A stretch of 64,000 nt of DNA, taken from positions 27,138-91,137 of the forward strand of contig NZ_AUML01000024.1 of the NCBI RefSeq assembly GCF_000430665.1, written 5' to 3'. Source of the DNA: Aquimarina muelleri DSM 19832 (GTDB lineage Bacteria; Bacteroidota; Bacteroidia; Flavobacteriales; Flavobacteriaceae). Below the pieces are notes generated by a model. That model saw nothing but the letters and a program-made list of their open reading frames with translations. It made no database searches and was not told where the DNA came from. The stretch's first letter is position 1. The number at the start of each line of letters is the position of its first letter. Below, piece by piece: positions 18,083-26,741 of the stretch. Made by a program: the position numbers and the translations under genes.

Positions 18083-19009
18083 TTATAAATTCTTTGCTGT
18101 TTTTTTTAGTATCGAATCACAAAGCGTATTTGTAAAATCAAAACCACCATACTTATCTAAATGATGTCCGTCGTATGTTTTAAAACTAGTATGCGTACTA
18201 GAAACATTAAAATTAAAATAGTTAACATTGTTAGATACAGCAATCCTATTTATGTCTTTATCAAAATCTTTATAAAATGAGTTTTCTACTGCAACAAAAT
18301 CCAGATCAATAGGCATACGTACTAAATATACTTTACCATGTTTTTGTAAATTTTTAATTAAAACATCTAAACTTTCTAGTCTTTCAGAAGAAACCTCGTA
18401 ACTTTTGATCATTTTATCAAACATTTTTCTTTGCCTCTTTTTCCACTCATCAAATATTTTTGGATTTGTTGGCAGATTGTTCTCTTCTAACCAACCATTT
18501 TTGTGCATGGTAGAGGTTCTTCTAAATGCCGATTTAAAATGAAAATATTTTAAGTTTCTAAAAAGATATTCATAATTAGGGTTTGTGTTTACAAACTTCA
18601 TGTTATGTGGCGGTCTATCTGCTTCTCTATACTCTCCTATAGAATTATCCTTATCTGATCCAAACATCCAGGGAGTAAGAGATATAATAAAAATTCCGTT
18701 TTTAGAGTTTTTATCTAATTTTGAATCAATACTTTTATTGTATAAAGGCCCAATCGGAGCCTCGGCTATTGTAAAGCTATAATTAAATATGGGTAATTCA
18801 TAGTTTAACTCTTTTAACCTTTCATTTATTACTTCTGGCTGCATCCCTTGCATACTTCTAGAATCTCCTATAATCATAGAGGTTGCTCGTGGAGTAGTGA
18901 ATTTTTGATAGAAATAATCAATATTACCGCCATATTTTATTAATACAAAAGTTGTTATTGTTAAACATATCGCAAAAAACAGACTCAATTTTAAAATTAA
19001 TAATCTCAT
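18083..19009 (-). CDS. DltD-like SGNH acyltransferase (C), Dlt-like module
   Basis: A 308-residue protein with one N-terminal helix (about 5-25) and a predicted periplasmic domain. It has a classical nucleophile block IGDSRSMQG with serine at 50 and the C-terminal pair D280 and H283 in YDGHHLDKYGG. It is the last of four consecutive genes (ligase, carrier, MBOAT, this protein) that reproduce the content of a dlt operon, with a 3-bp gap to the MBOAT gene. The expected role is to accept the aminoacyl or acyl group from the MBOAT tail and esterify the surface polysaccharide, as DltD does for teichoic acid. Confidence 0.85.
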   Translation of the reverse strand: MRLLILKLSLFFAICLTITTFVLIKYGGNIDYFYQKFTTPRATSMIIGDSRSMQGMQPEVINERLKELNYELPIFNYSFTIAEAPIGPLYNKSIDSKLDKNSKNGIFIISLTPWMFGSDKDNSIGEYREADRPPHNMKFVNTNPNYEYLFRNLKYFHFKSAFRRTSTMHKNGWLEENNLPTNPKIFDEWKKRQRKMFDKMIKSYEVSSERLESLDVLIKNLQKHGKVYLVRMPIDLDFVAVENSFYKDFDKDINRIAVSNNVNYFNFNVSSTHTSFKTYDGHHLDKYGGFDFTNTLCDSILKKTAKNL

Positions 19010-19012
19010 AGC

Positions 19013-20458
19013 CTAAAATTGGAAGTATATAAATGTTTCAGAGCTTTTTCCGAAAAATAATATCAATGAAAAAATAAATATATAAAAACCCCATCTAAGG
19101 TAAATATTATAATTATGTATCTCAAAATCATGTTTCTTTTCTCGATTACACCACTCTATTAAAATAAAGAAACCTATCAATATAATAGTAATTATAGTTG
19201 TAGAGGCTATAATTATAGAAGGAAAATTTATAATACTTAAAGAAAAAACCCTTTTAAGATAATCTAAACCCATAGCTACATTATCTACTCTAAAAAAGAC
19301 ATCGGTAAGCATAATTAAAAGAAATAGAGATATCATTTTAAATACTTCTTTAATAGAAGGTAAGAGTTTTCCTTTTGCTACAATTTCTGAAGAATTCATT
19401 TTACCAGAAAAGACTAAGGGTATAAAATATATTCCGTGTAAAAGCCCATATACAACAAATGTCCAATTAGCTCCATGCCAAAAACCTACCAAAACAAAAG
19501 TGGTTATAATAGAAAAAATCAATCCTTTTTTTTGATGCCTTCTTAACGTAAATGACAATGGGGTAAAAACATAATCCATCATCCATGTAGTTAATGAAAT
19601 ATGCCATTTTCGCCAAAAATCACTGATATTTGTTGAAAAAAACGGTGTCGAAAAATTACGCATTAACTGTATTCCAAATAGTTTGGATACTCCTATTGCC
19701 ATATTTGAATATCCTGAAAAATCTGCATATAACTGTATTGCATAAAAGAAAGCTCCTACTAATAAAGTACTTCCTGGCTCATTTTCATAATTATTAAAAA
19801 TAGGATTAACAATAATCGCACAATTTTCTGCGATAACTATTTTTGCGAATAATCCCCATAAAATTTGTCGTAATCCATCTACCGAAACACTATAAGAGAG
19901 GTTCCTTTTTTCTTGAATTTGAGGTATAAAGCTGGCTGCCCTTTCTATTGGTCCAGAAAGTATTTTTGGAAAAAATGTTATAAAAATAGAAAACTCTAAA
20001 AGATTTTCACTAGGATCTATTTCTTCATTATAAACATCTGTAAGGTATCCCAGAGTCTGAAATGTAAAGAAACTTATTCCTAATGGTAGTAATATTTCTA
20101 ATGTACTGTAACTTGATTCTGCTCCAAAAACATTTAATATTTCGAAAAAACCTTCGTAGAAAAAATTAAAATATTTAAAATATAGTAATAATCCTATATT
20201 AAATATCAATCCTATATAGAGGAAAATATTTTTTTTACGATCTTCTGGAGTTCTATGTATTTTTAATCCTAAATAAAAATTAATTAGTGTACTTGCAACT
20301 AATAATATTAAAAATCGCCAATCTGCCCACGCATAAAAAAATAGACTAACTAGTAGTAAAAAAAAGTTTTGGTAAACACTAGATTTACTAAAAATTAGCC
20401 AGTATAATAAAAATACTGGGATGATAAAAACGACAAAATCTAATGAATTGAATACCAC
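19013..20458 (-). CDS. DltB-like MBOAT (C), Dlt-like module
   Basis: A 481-residue polytopic MBOAT. It has FYAWADWRFL (41-50), LPLGISFFTFQTLGY (124-138), GPIERAAS, RKWHISLTTW and the catalytic histidine H328 in FWHGANW. Unlike MBOATs A and B, the cytoplasmic loop after RKWHIS reads MDYVFTPLSF instead of RDYLYIPLGG, so it belongs to another branch. It ends in FIYFQF (476-481), the presumed acyl-shuttle motif. It begins 11 bp after the carrier-protein gene and is followed by the SGNH gene. The carrier protein rather than CoA is therefore its likely acyl donor, as for DltB. Confidence 0.94.
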   Translation of the reverse strand: MVFNSLDFVVFIIPVFLLYWLIFSKSSVYQNFFLLLVSLFFYAWADWRFLILLVASTLINFYLGLKIHRTPEDRKKNIFLYIGLIFNIGLLLYFKYFNFFYEGFFEILNVFGAESSYSTLEILLPLGISFFTFQTLGYLTDVYNEEIDPSENLLEFSIFITFFPKILSGPIERAASFIPQIQEKRNLSYSVSVDGLRQILWGLFAKIVIAENCAIIVNPIFNNYENEPGSTLLVGAFFYAIQLYADFSGYSNMAIGVSKLFGIQLMRNFSTPFFSTNISDFWRKWHISLTTWMMDYVFTPLSFTLRRHQKKGLIFSIITTFVLVGFWHGANWTFVVYGLLHGIYFIPLVFSGKMNSSEIVAKGKLLPSIKEVFKMISLFLLIMLTDVFFRVDNVAMGLDYLKRVFSLSIINFPSIIIASTTIITIILIGFFILIEWCNREKKHDFEIHNYNIYLRWGFYIFIFSLILFFGKSSETFIYFQF

Positions 20459-20469
20459 GTCTTAATAAA

Positions 20470-20709
20470 TTAAATTTTAGACTGAATTACAGAAACAAGA
20501 GATCCCATATTTTTTAATTTATTCAAATCTCTAAGTTTAAAACGAATATTCAATTCTTCTTCAATCTTAGTAATTATCATCATGTGTGATAAAGAATCCC
20601 ATCCATCAACATCCTTGGCTGTTAATTCGTCGTGCATTTCAAAATTATTATGTCCTAATATGGATACTAATGCGTTACTAATCTTTTCTTTTATAACATC
20701 TATTTCCAT
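20470..20709 (-). CDS. DltC-like carrier protein (copy 2), Dlt-like module
   Basis: A 79-residue carrier protein with attachment serine S39 in DGWDSLSHMMI, close to the consensus DSL. It lies 24 bp downstream of the DltA-like ligase and 11 bp upstream of the MBOAT. This position fits a carrier that receives the aminoacyl group from the ligase and presents it to the MBOAT at the cytoplasmic face. It is a clear paralogue of the carrier at 822-1061 and the same length. It should need a 4'-phosphopantetheinyl transferase encoded elsewhere. Confidence 0.94.
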   Translation of the reverse strand: MEIDVIKEKISNALVSILGHNNFEMHDELTAKDVDGWDSLSHMMIITKIEEELNIRFKLRDLNKLKNMGSLVSVIQSKI

Positions 20710-20733
20710 TATAATATGTAATTAATTATAGTA

Positions 20734-22218
20734 TTAACTAAATAGTTCTTTTAATTTTTTTCTATCTATTTTCCCATTGGTATTAAGAGGGAAATTTTCT
20801 GCAAATTTGATTTGAGTGGGAATCATATACTGTGGAAGCTTAGTTTTTAAATCATCTAACAGTTCTTTGGTTTCAAATATAGGGGATTCTACTACTAATC
20901 CAATTTCTGTATTATGAATACTATTGGTAAAAGCAATTGCAACCACATTTATTTTATTGAGGGCGGTTTTAGCATGAAATTCAATCTCAGATAACTCTAC
21001 TCTAAATCCTTGGACTTTTGCTTGAAAATCAACTCTTCCTAAATACAAGATATCTCCTTCTTTATCTACTGTACATAAATCTCCTGTCCTATAAAATCTT
21101 ATGTTTTTTCCATTATATTCTTTATAAAAAAAGGTTTCTTTATTTTTCTCTTCATTTTTCCAATATCCTGGAGTAAGTTGTTCTCCGCTTAGGCATAACT
21201 CACCACTTTGTCCATGTATTACCTCATTGTTTTCTTCATCTACAATTATAGTAAGTGTGTTTTGCATATCCTTTCCTATGGTTAAAACACCATTATGTGT
21301 TTTATTATGCTCTCCTCTTTTGTAGGTATAATCTGTGCAAAAAATTGTACACTCTGTTGGTCCATATACATTTGCTATAGTAGCATTAGGTACACAAGCA
21401 CTCCACTCTTCTGTAACGTCTAGCGGTAATGCTTCTCCACAAAAAAGACTGTATTTCATTGCAGGGCAATCAATTTCATCAAAATATGGTCGTAAATAAT
21501 GAAGGATGGATGGAACCATTAATGCAAAAGTTAAATTATAATCTTCCATCAGCTCAAATATATAACTATACTTGATTTCATCTTTCGGAATGGTATATAC
21601 ACATGCTCCTTTAAGTATAGGTGCTAAATAGGATACTACTGATAAATCAAAAGTTAGTTCAAACATTTGTAAGCACCTATCTGTATTATCTATTGTATAA
21701 TCCAGTTTCCAAAAGGCGTCTATAAAGCTTGATAAATTACCAAAAGTAATGGGTACTCCTTTTGGAGTTCCTGTTGTTCCTGAAGTAAAAAATATGTATC
21801 CAAGATCATCTTCGGATATAGGATTAGGATTTAAATTAATTTCTGAAATTTTACATTGTTTTGTTAAAATAGTATTGTATTCTGAAAAAATCATATCTAC
21901 AGAAGAATCCAAAATAGTACTAATATCTGCTTGTTTAATTACCATTGCATTTCTACTGGCAGGAAAATCAGGATGTATTGGCACATAGGCTTTTCCTTCC
22001 ATCCATAATGCTATAATAGATGCATAGGTATGAATATCATCATTAGTTATTAGCCCTACATTGATTTCACTACTTTTTACAGAAGTTTGGATTACTAATC
22101 TTATATTGGATATAATTTGTGCAAAATCTTTATAAGTATAATATGTGTTACTAATGCAAAAGGCATTACCATCATAATTATCCTGAATAGATTTTTGTAT
22201 ATTATAAATTAAGTCCAT
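20734..22218 (-). CDS. DltA-like ligase (copy 2), Dlt-like module
   Basis: A 494-residue ANL-superfamily ligase with A3 FFTSGTTGTPKG (143-154), A5 VYGPTEC, A7 YRTGD, an A8 motif GRVDFQAKVQGFRVELSEIE and the catalytic lysine K483 in NGKIDR. The pocket segment reads LFCGEALP with C260, the FCGE signature of D-alanine-activating DltA, where this cysteine shapes selection of the D-enantiomer. D-alanine or a similar small amino acid is therefore the best substrate guess. It heads the four-gene Dlt-like module and is paralogous to the ligase at 1068-2570 over its whole length. The function as a carrier-loading ligase is well supported; the substrate is inferred. Confidence 0.92.
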   Translation of the reverse strand: MDLIYNIQKSIQDNYDGNAFCISNTYYTYKDFAQIISNIRLVIQTSVKSSEINVGLITNDDIHTYASIIALWMEGKAYVPIHPDFPASRNAMVIKQADISTILDSSVDMIFSEYNTILTKQCKISEINLNPNPISEDDLGYIFFTSGTTGTPKGVPITFGNLSSFIDAFWKLDYTIDNTDRCLQMFELTFDLSVVSYLAPILKGACVYTIPKDEIKYSYIFELMEDYNLTFALMVPSILHYLRPYFDEIDCPAMKYSLFCGEALPLDVTEEWSACVPNATIANVYGPTECTIFCTDYTYKRGEHNKTHNGVLTIGKDMQNTLTIIVDEENNEVIHGQSGELCLSGEQLTPGYWKNEEKNKETFFYKEYNGKNIRFYRTGDLCTVDKEGDILYLGRVDFQAKVQGFRVELSEIEFHAKTALNKINVVAIAFTNSIHNTEIGLVVESPIFETKELLDDLKTKLPQYMIPTQIKFAENFPLNTNGKIDRKKLKELFS

Positions 22219-22256
22219 TTTATTATTAATTAGATTCTTTGTATTGCTTTACTATA

Positions 22257-23459
22257 TTATTTTAAATATTCGTTTGCTACTTTTTCTAAATCAAATTTTC
22301 TTAACAGAGCATCTTTATTGATCTCTAGATTTTGTTTATATTCTTTAGATTTCAGTGCTAACTCTATAGCTTCTGCCAAAACATATTCTTCTTCTATAAA
22401 ATCATTGGTTTCAGGTATACCTAAACGATTTTTATATAAATTAGGGGTAATAATTCCTGCTTCTACCGTAACCATTTTATCTTCAATTACATGATTTTTT
22501 AGGCTCATTAATTCAACAACTCCATACGTACAGCAGGATGAAACTATTGGTGTTCCTAAACACATTGCCTCGACTATAACATTAGGTGTTCCTTCATAAT
22601 GTGAAGCTAGTGCCAGTATCTTTGCTTTAGCTAAATATTTATAAGGATTTTTTCTTCTTCCTAAAAAATGGATTTTTCCTTTAATTTTTAATTCTTCAAT
22701 TAAGTCTTCTAAATGATTAAGTACTCTTCCGTCTCCATCTCCTATAAAAATAAGTTTAGCTTCTGGAATATTTTTAAGAACTAAAGAAAAGGCTTTAATC
22801 AAATGCCATGGAGATTTTTGTGTAGAAAGTCTTCCTATAAATAAAATAGAATTATCCTCTAATAAATCCATCTCTTCTGATAAAGTAATATCCTCTAAAG
22901 AACGTTTTTGTATTTCTTCCACATCATGTGGGTTGTATATTACTTCTAATTTATTAACAAATCTAAAATTGCATTTCTCTATAAGATCTTCTTTAATTGC
23001 ATTACTAATACAAACAACTTTATCTAATTTTTTATAGGTGTATTTATACCCAAATCTAGTCATTTTACTAAGTAAAGAATCATTACTCAGTTCCACACTT
23101 TTTAATGCATGAATGCTTGCTACTTTGTAATCTTTTGTAAATGTTAGCGAACTATATACATTAGGCATTGCTCCAAAAGAAATAGAATGCGTGATTTTAT
23201 GTTTTTTAATTACTTTTCTAAGCTTATAAGGAATCGAAAAATAGAACTTTAATCTTTCAGTTTTTGACATATCACTAAAATCATGATCTGAAAAAAACAA
23301 TTCGTCTTCCCCAAAATTTATGATATCATTTTCGAGTTTTATAAATTTCAAAGCTTTTATAAAATACCCTTCTTTTTTATAATAATTATAAAAAGAAAAA
23401 GCTAACCTTTCCATACCTCCAACTCCACCATATGGTATAATTAGTAAAATATTTTTCAT
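22257..23459 (-). CDS. Family 4 glycosyltransferase
   Basis: A 400-residue GT-B enzyme. The acceptor half opens with LLIIPYGGVGGMERLA (5-20). The donor half includes ILFIGRLSTQKSPWHL, IFIGDGDGR and ASHYEGTPNVIVEAMCLG with both glutamates of EX7E. It likely adds a sugar to the repeat unit. The gene is separated by 100 bp of sequence without a visible gene from the next GT4 upstream, and by 38 bp from the Dlt-like ligase downstream. Donor and linkage cannot be predicted. Confidence 0.92.
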   Translation of the reverse strand: MKNILLIIPYGGVGGMERLAFSFYNYYKKEGYFIKALKFIKLENDIINFGEDELFFSDHDFSDMSKTERLKFYFSIPYKLRKVIKKHKITHSISFGAMPNVYSSLTFTKDYKVASIHALKSVELSNDSLLSKMTRFGYKYTYKKLDKVVCISNAIKEDLIEKCNFRFVNKLEVIYNPHDVEEIQKRSLEDITLSEEMDLLEDNSILFIGRLSTQKSPWHLIKAFSLVLKNIPEAKLIFIGDGDGRVLNHLEDLIEELKIKGKIHFLGRRKNPYKYLAKAKILALASHYEGTPNVIVEAMCLGTPIVSSCCTYGVVELMSLKNHVIEDKMVTVEAGIITPNLYKNRLGIPETNDFIEEEYVLAEAIELALKSKEYKQNLEINKDALLRKFDLEKVANEYLK

Positions 23460-23559
23460 CCGTTTATATGTGTTTTTTTAGAGGTCATACAAAATCATAT
23501 ACAATTAAAATAATCATTGCTTTATGCTTTTAACTATTTCTTTAATCGCACTGGTTTCA

Positions 23560-24666
23560 TTAATTTTTATGAATTAAGTCAACAAATAATTGATCCCATT
23601 CTTTTATAATTGTTTCTGGAAGATATCTTTTTACCGATTTTTTTGCTCTATCCCCCATTTCTTTTCTTTCTTCTTCATTTTCAATCAAAAAATTAATTCT
23701 ATCTGCGAACTTTACTATATCATTATTCTGAATAAGCAATCCGTCTTTTTTATCTGTAATAATATCTGAAGGTCCATGAGGGCAATCAAAAGAAACGCAT
23801 GGCACACCATACGCCATTGCCTCTGTTAGTACCATCCCAAATCCTTCGTATCTGGAAGACATTACATAAATAGAAGCTTCCTTGTATTTATCTGCAATAT
23901 TCCTAACTGGTTCATAAAAATGTATTGTTTCTGAAATTTTTAAACTATTTGCTAAATCGGTTAATCCTTCTTTTTCATTTATAGTTCCGTAAATATCCAA
24001 ACTCCAATCTGGGTGTTTTTCTATAACTAATTTCCAGCTTTGTAATAATCTGTCATAGCCTTTTTGAAAGCTCTGCTTACCAACTGCCAATACTTTTTTA
24101 TTATCTAAAGAACTTGATACATTTGGGTAAAAAGAAAGTGGATTAGGTATTACTTTTAAGTTTTTAAAACTCCATTCCTTCAAATTTCCATTAGTTAATA
24201 CTACAAAGTGATCATATAATTTTCCTCCAAAATTCATAATTCCAAACTTGAAACTTGTAATCAATCTGTTTTTTAGGGAAGGAATTGCGCTTTTAACCTC
24301 TATGTTTTTGGAAACATGCCTTTCATAAATCATAGGACATGGTTTACCTATCCAAAAAGGAACCAAAAACCCTTTAAGACCATCATCGCAAACTGAAATT
24401 ACATCGGGTTTAATTTTTGCTACTATTTTTCTAAGTCCTCTTATATAGGTAAATAAAAATTGGATAGGGTTACTACCTGTAATTATATCATGATGAATTA
24501 TTTTAGGGCTAAAATCATAAAACATTTTACTATCTCCTTGATCTAGTGTTACGATATGAACCTCATAATCTAAATTTTCTGCCAGCAAACTGGCTTTAAT
24601 AGAAAGTACACGTTCTAAACCTCCTGGTCCAAATGTTTTATTAGTTATGTAGAGTATTTTTTTCAT
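23560..24666 (-). CDS. Family 4 glycosyltransferase
   Basis: A 368-residue GT-B enzyme. YITNKTFGPGGLERVLSIKA opens the fold (6-25), VLAVGKQSFQKGYDRLL marks the linker to the donor domain, and MSSRYEGFGMVLTEAMAYG holds the EX7E pair, followed by SFDCPHGPSDII. This SFDCPxGP ending is typical of GalNAc- and Gal-adding GT4 enzymes in LPS and capsule clusters. It starts immediately after the stop of the acyltransferase-3 gene. It acts in the cytoplasm on lipid-linked intermediates. Confidence 0.92.
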   Translation of the reverse strand: MKKILYITNKTFGPGGLERVLSIKASLLAENLDYEVHIVTLDQGDSKMFYDFSPKIIHHDIITGSNPIQFLFTYIRGLRKIVAKIKPDVISVCDDGLKGFLVPFWIGKPCPMIYERHVSKNIEVKSAIPSLKNRLITSFKFGIMNFGGKLYDHFVVLTNGNLKEWSFKNLKVIPNPLSFYPNVSSSLDNKKVLAVGKQSFQKGYDRLLQSWKLVIEKHPDWSLDIYGTINEKEGLTDLANSLKISETIHFYEPVRNIADKYKEASIYVMSSRYEGFGMVLTEAMAYGVPCVSFDCPHGPSDIITDKKDGLLIQNNDIVKFADRINFLIENEEERKEMGDRAKKSVKRYLPETIIKEWDQLFVDLIHKN

Positions 24667-25731
24667 TTATCTACTTCCTGTTAAAAGCGAATATACTTTT
24701 GGTGTTGTTTTTTGAAGCAATCTGGCGCAGGCAACACATGCCAATGTTGCCAAGATAGAGCTTATAAAAAATAATAATAAAAGAAGAATATCATTTTCTC
24801 CTATATATTTTACATAAATCTTAGTAAAATAGGTTAGCGCTACACCATGCGCTGCGTATATAAAAAAACGATATCCATAAAGAGGTTTATTCGTAAATTC
24901 ATATTTTCTGTTTATAAAATCGTAGATAGTCCAGACTGTAAAAAAACCTATAAACATGGTGAGTCTTTTACAGATTATAGAGATAATATGAGTTTCTTCG
25001 TATGCGTCACGAACATAAAAGTTTAAAAAGATACCAATTCCCCATACTACCACAGATAATAAATATGTAGATGTTTTAAAATTAGATACAATATTAAGCT
25101 TTGTTATAGAAGTATATGCTCCACATGTAAATGAAAACAAACCAAGATATTGTAATAAATGTACATTGTTTACATAAAACAAACTTGGTTGTTGTAAAAA
25201 TAATAAAGCACATAGGAAAATTAAAAAATAAAACTTCAAGTATCTGATTGCCAAGTAAATTAAAGGTGTTAACCAAACATAAAATATTAACTCTCTAATA
25301 AACCAAAATGTATAATTTATAGGATCTACAAAAGCTAACCATGCCTGTCTCCATAAAGGCATATCATGCAATGGTTCTTCAAAAAAATGAGACAGCATTG
25401 GGATAAACTGAATAGCATAAACAATCAAAAACCATAATCCACACCACAAAAAATATGGTATTACAAGTGTTTTAAATCTGTTTTTAATTTTTCTTTTAAA
25501 GGTAAATACCGATAAATCATGGTTCTTAAAAAACAGAAAACCCGAAATAAAAAAGAACATCGGTATAAAGATATTAGATAACTCTAATGCAAACAAATAC
25601 TCTATATAATATACTACTTCTCTGTTTGTTTCAATATTTAGATTTGTCAAATTATATGCGTGGCAAACTACCACCATAAAAATGGAATAAAAAGAAAGAA
25701 TACGTATTTTATTACTAACACTTTTGTCCAT
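24667..25731 (-). CDS. Acyltransferase-3 family membrane protein
   Basis: A 354-residue protein with about ten transmembrane segments of the acyltransferase_3/OafA/WecH type. The family mark near the N-terminus is SFYSIFMVVVCHAYN (14-28), with the conserved histidine H24 and a FFFISGFLFFK segment (59-69). RELIFYVWLTPLIYL near residue 146 is also typical. Such proteins O-acetylate sugars of lipid-linked or surface glycans using acetyl-CoA. This makes a fourth, mechanistically different acyl-transfer route in the same locus. The start is 19 bp from the pyruvyl transferase gene. Confidence 0.87.
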   Translation of the reverse strand: MDKSVSNKIRILSFYSIFMVVVCHAYNLTNLNIETNREVVYYIEYLFALELSNIFIPMFFFISGFLFFKNHDLSVFTFKRKIKNRFKTLVIPYFLWCGLWFLIVYAIQFIPMLSHFFEEPLHDMPLWRQAWLAFVDPINYTFWFIRELIFYVWLTPLIYLAIRYLKFYFLIFLCALLFLQQPSLFYVNNVHLLQYLGLFSFTCGAYTSITKLNIVSNFKTSTYLLSVVVWGIGIFLNFYVRDAYEETHIISIICKRLTMFIGFFTVWTIYDFINRKYEFTNKPLYGYRFFIYAAHGVALTYFTKIYVKYIGENDILLLLLFFISSILATLACVACARLLQKTTPKVYSLLTGSR

Positions 25732-25750
25732 AATCCCCGTAGAAAATTTA

Positions 25751-26719
25751 TTAGTTTAATTTACTTCTTACTTTTTCTTTTAATGCATTGGCTAAATCAT
25801 GATGTTTTTCTAAATTTTTTACCATAGTATTTTTACTAATTTTTCCTTCTAACGGAAAATTAGCTGTGAATGCCCCTGTTTTACTATCTATATCTATACG
25901 ATTAAATAATTCTAAAATCCCGTCGAATCTGCAAGAATCTACAAAACTATCAAAACCATTTACAAAAATTACTGGAGTTCCTAGAGCTAAACAGGGTAAT
26001 GCGCAATGAATTCTGGATGTAATTACTAATTTTGCTTTTGCATATTTATGTAATAATGCCTCTGCCATCTCAAACTTTTGTTCATCGTTAAGTTGGTTAG
26101 AAGGTGGTTCTTGATTTATAAACTCTGCAGAGTTTAAAACGTCCTCGCTTATGAAATTTTTAAGATGTTTATTTTTTTTACCCAATTGAAATGCAGTACC
26201 ATTAAGAATATTTTTTACAGTATACTTAGTGTTATAAAATATTTTTTCTGGTCTTGGGTAACTATATAATGGATCTACAATATATATATCTTCTCCTCTT
26301 TCTTCATCTGCTACTTTATAAGAATCTAATGTTAAAGTTAAACAGCCTGTAAAATATGCATCAATACCTTTAGCTTTTAAGGTATCTGCTGTAAATTGAT
26401 CTCTACATCCAATAGGTTGGTGTTTTTTAAGATACGCTATTCCCTTTTCGCTTAGCATTGCTGGAGCAGCAGTATTATTCATATGAAAAGAAACAAACAC
26501 TGGATCTATATCTTCCGAAGGTACCCAATTATGAATATTATGGGTAAACCAACCGTTCATTATGAGTTTAACTGGATCCCCTTTATACTCTCCTAATTTT
26601 TCTCTATTTAAAAAAGTATCTACTCTGGGTAGAAACTGTTTTGCTGCAAGGCTTTGAATATTATCTCCGACATTAAAAAACTTCTTATTCTCAACATAGG
26701 TAAGTAATCCGTATTTCAT
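25751..26719 (-). CDS. Polysaccharide pyruvyl transferase
   Basis: A 322-residue protein of the PF04230 family (WcaK, CsaB and ExoV relatives), which adds pyruvate ketals to sugars from phosphoenolpyruvate. Marks are NVGDNIQSLAA (16-26), the GCLTLTLD segment (about 145-152), and TSRIHCALPCLALGTPVIFV near the C-terminus, which resembles the conserved SRxH box for substrate binding. Pyruvylation would add negative charge to the polymer. It lies 22 bp downstream of the PP-loop gene at 26742-28025, so the pair may act together. Assignment to family is firm; the target sugar is unknown. Confidence 0.9.
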   Translation of the reverse strand: MKYGLLTYVENKKFFNVGDNIQSLAAKQFLPRVDTFLNREKLGEYKGDPVKLIMNGWFTHNIHNWVPSEDIDPVFVSFHMNNTAAPAMLSEKGIAYLKKHQPIGCRDQFTADTLKAKGIDAYFTGCLTLTLDSYKVADEERGEDIYIVDPLYSYPRPEKIFYNTKYTVKNILNGTAFQLGKKNKHLKNFISEDVLNSAEFINQEPPSNQLNDEQKFEMAEALLHKYAKAKLVITSRIHCALPCLALGTPVIFVNGFDSFVDSCRFDGILELFNRIDIDSKTGAFTANFPLEGKISKNTMVKNLEKHHDLANALKEKVRSKLN

Positions 26720-26741
26720 CTCCTTATTATATTTATTTTAT

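Noticed and set aside
20470..22218. Nonribosomal peptide synthetase fragment
   Set aside because: The adenylating enzyme and carrier are separate proteins with DltA-like A8 sequence, and no condensation or thioesterase domain is nearby; an MBOAT and an SGNH protein follow instead.
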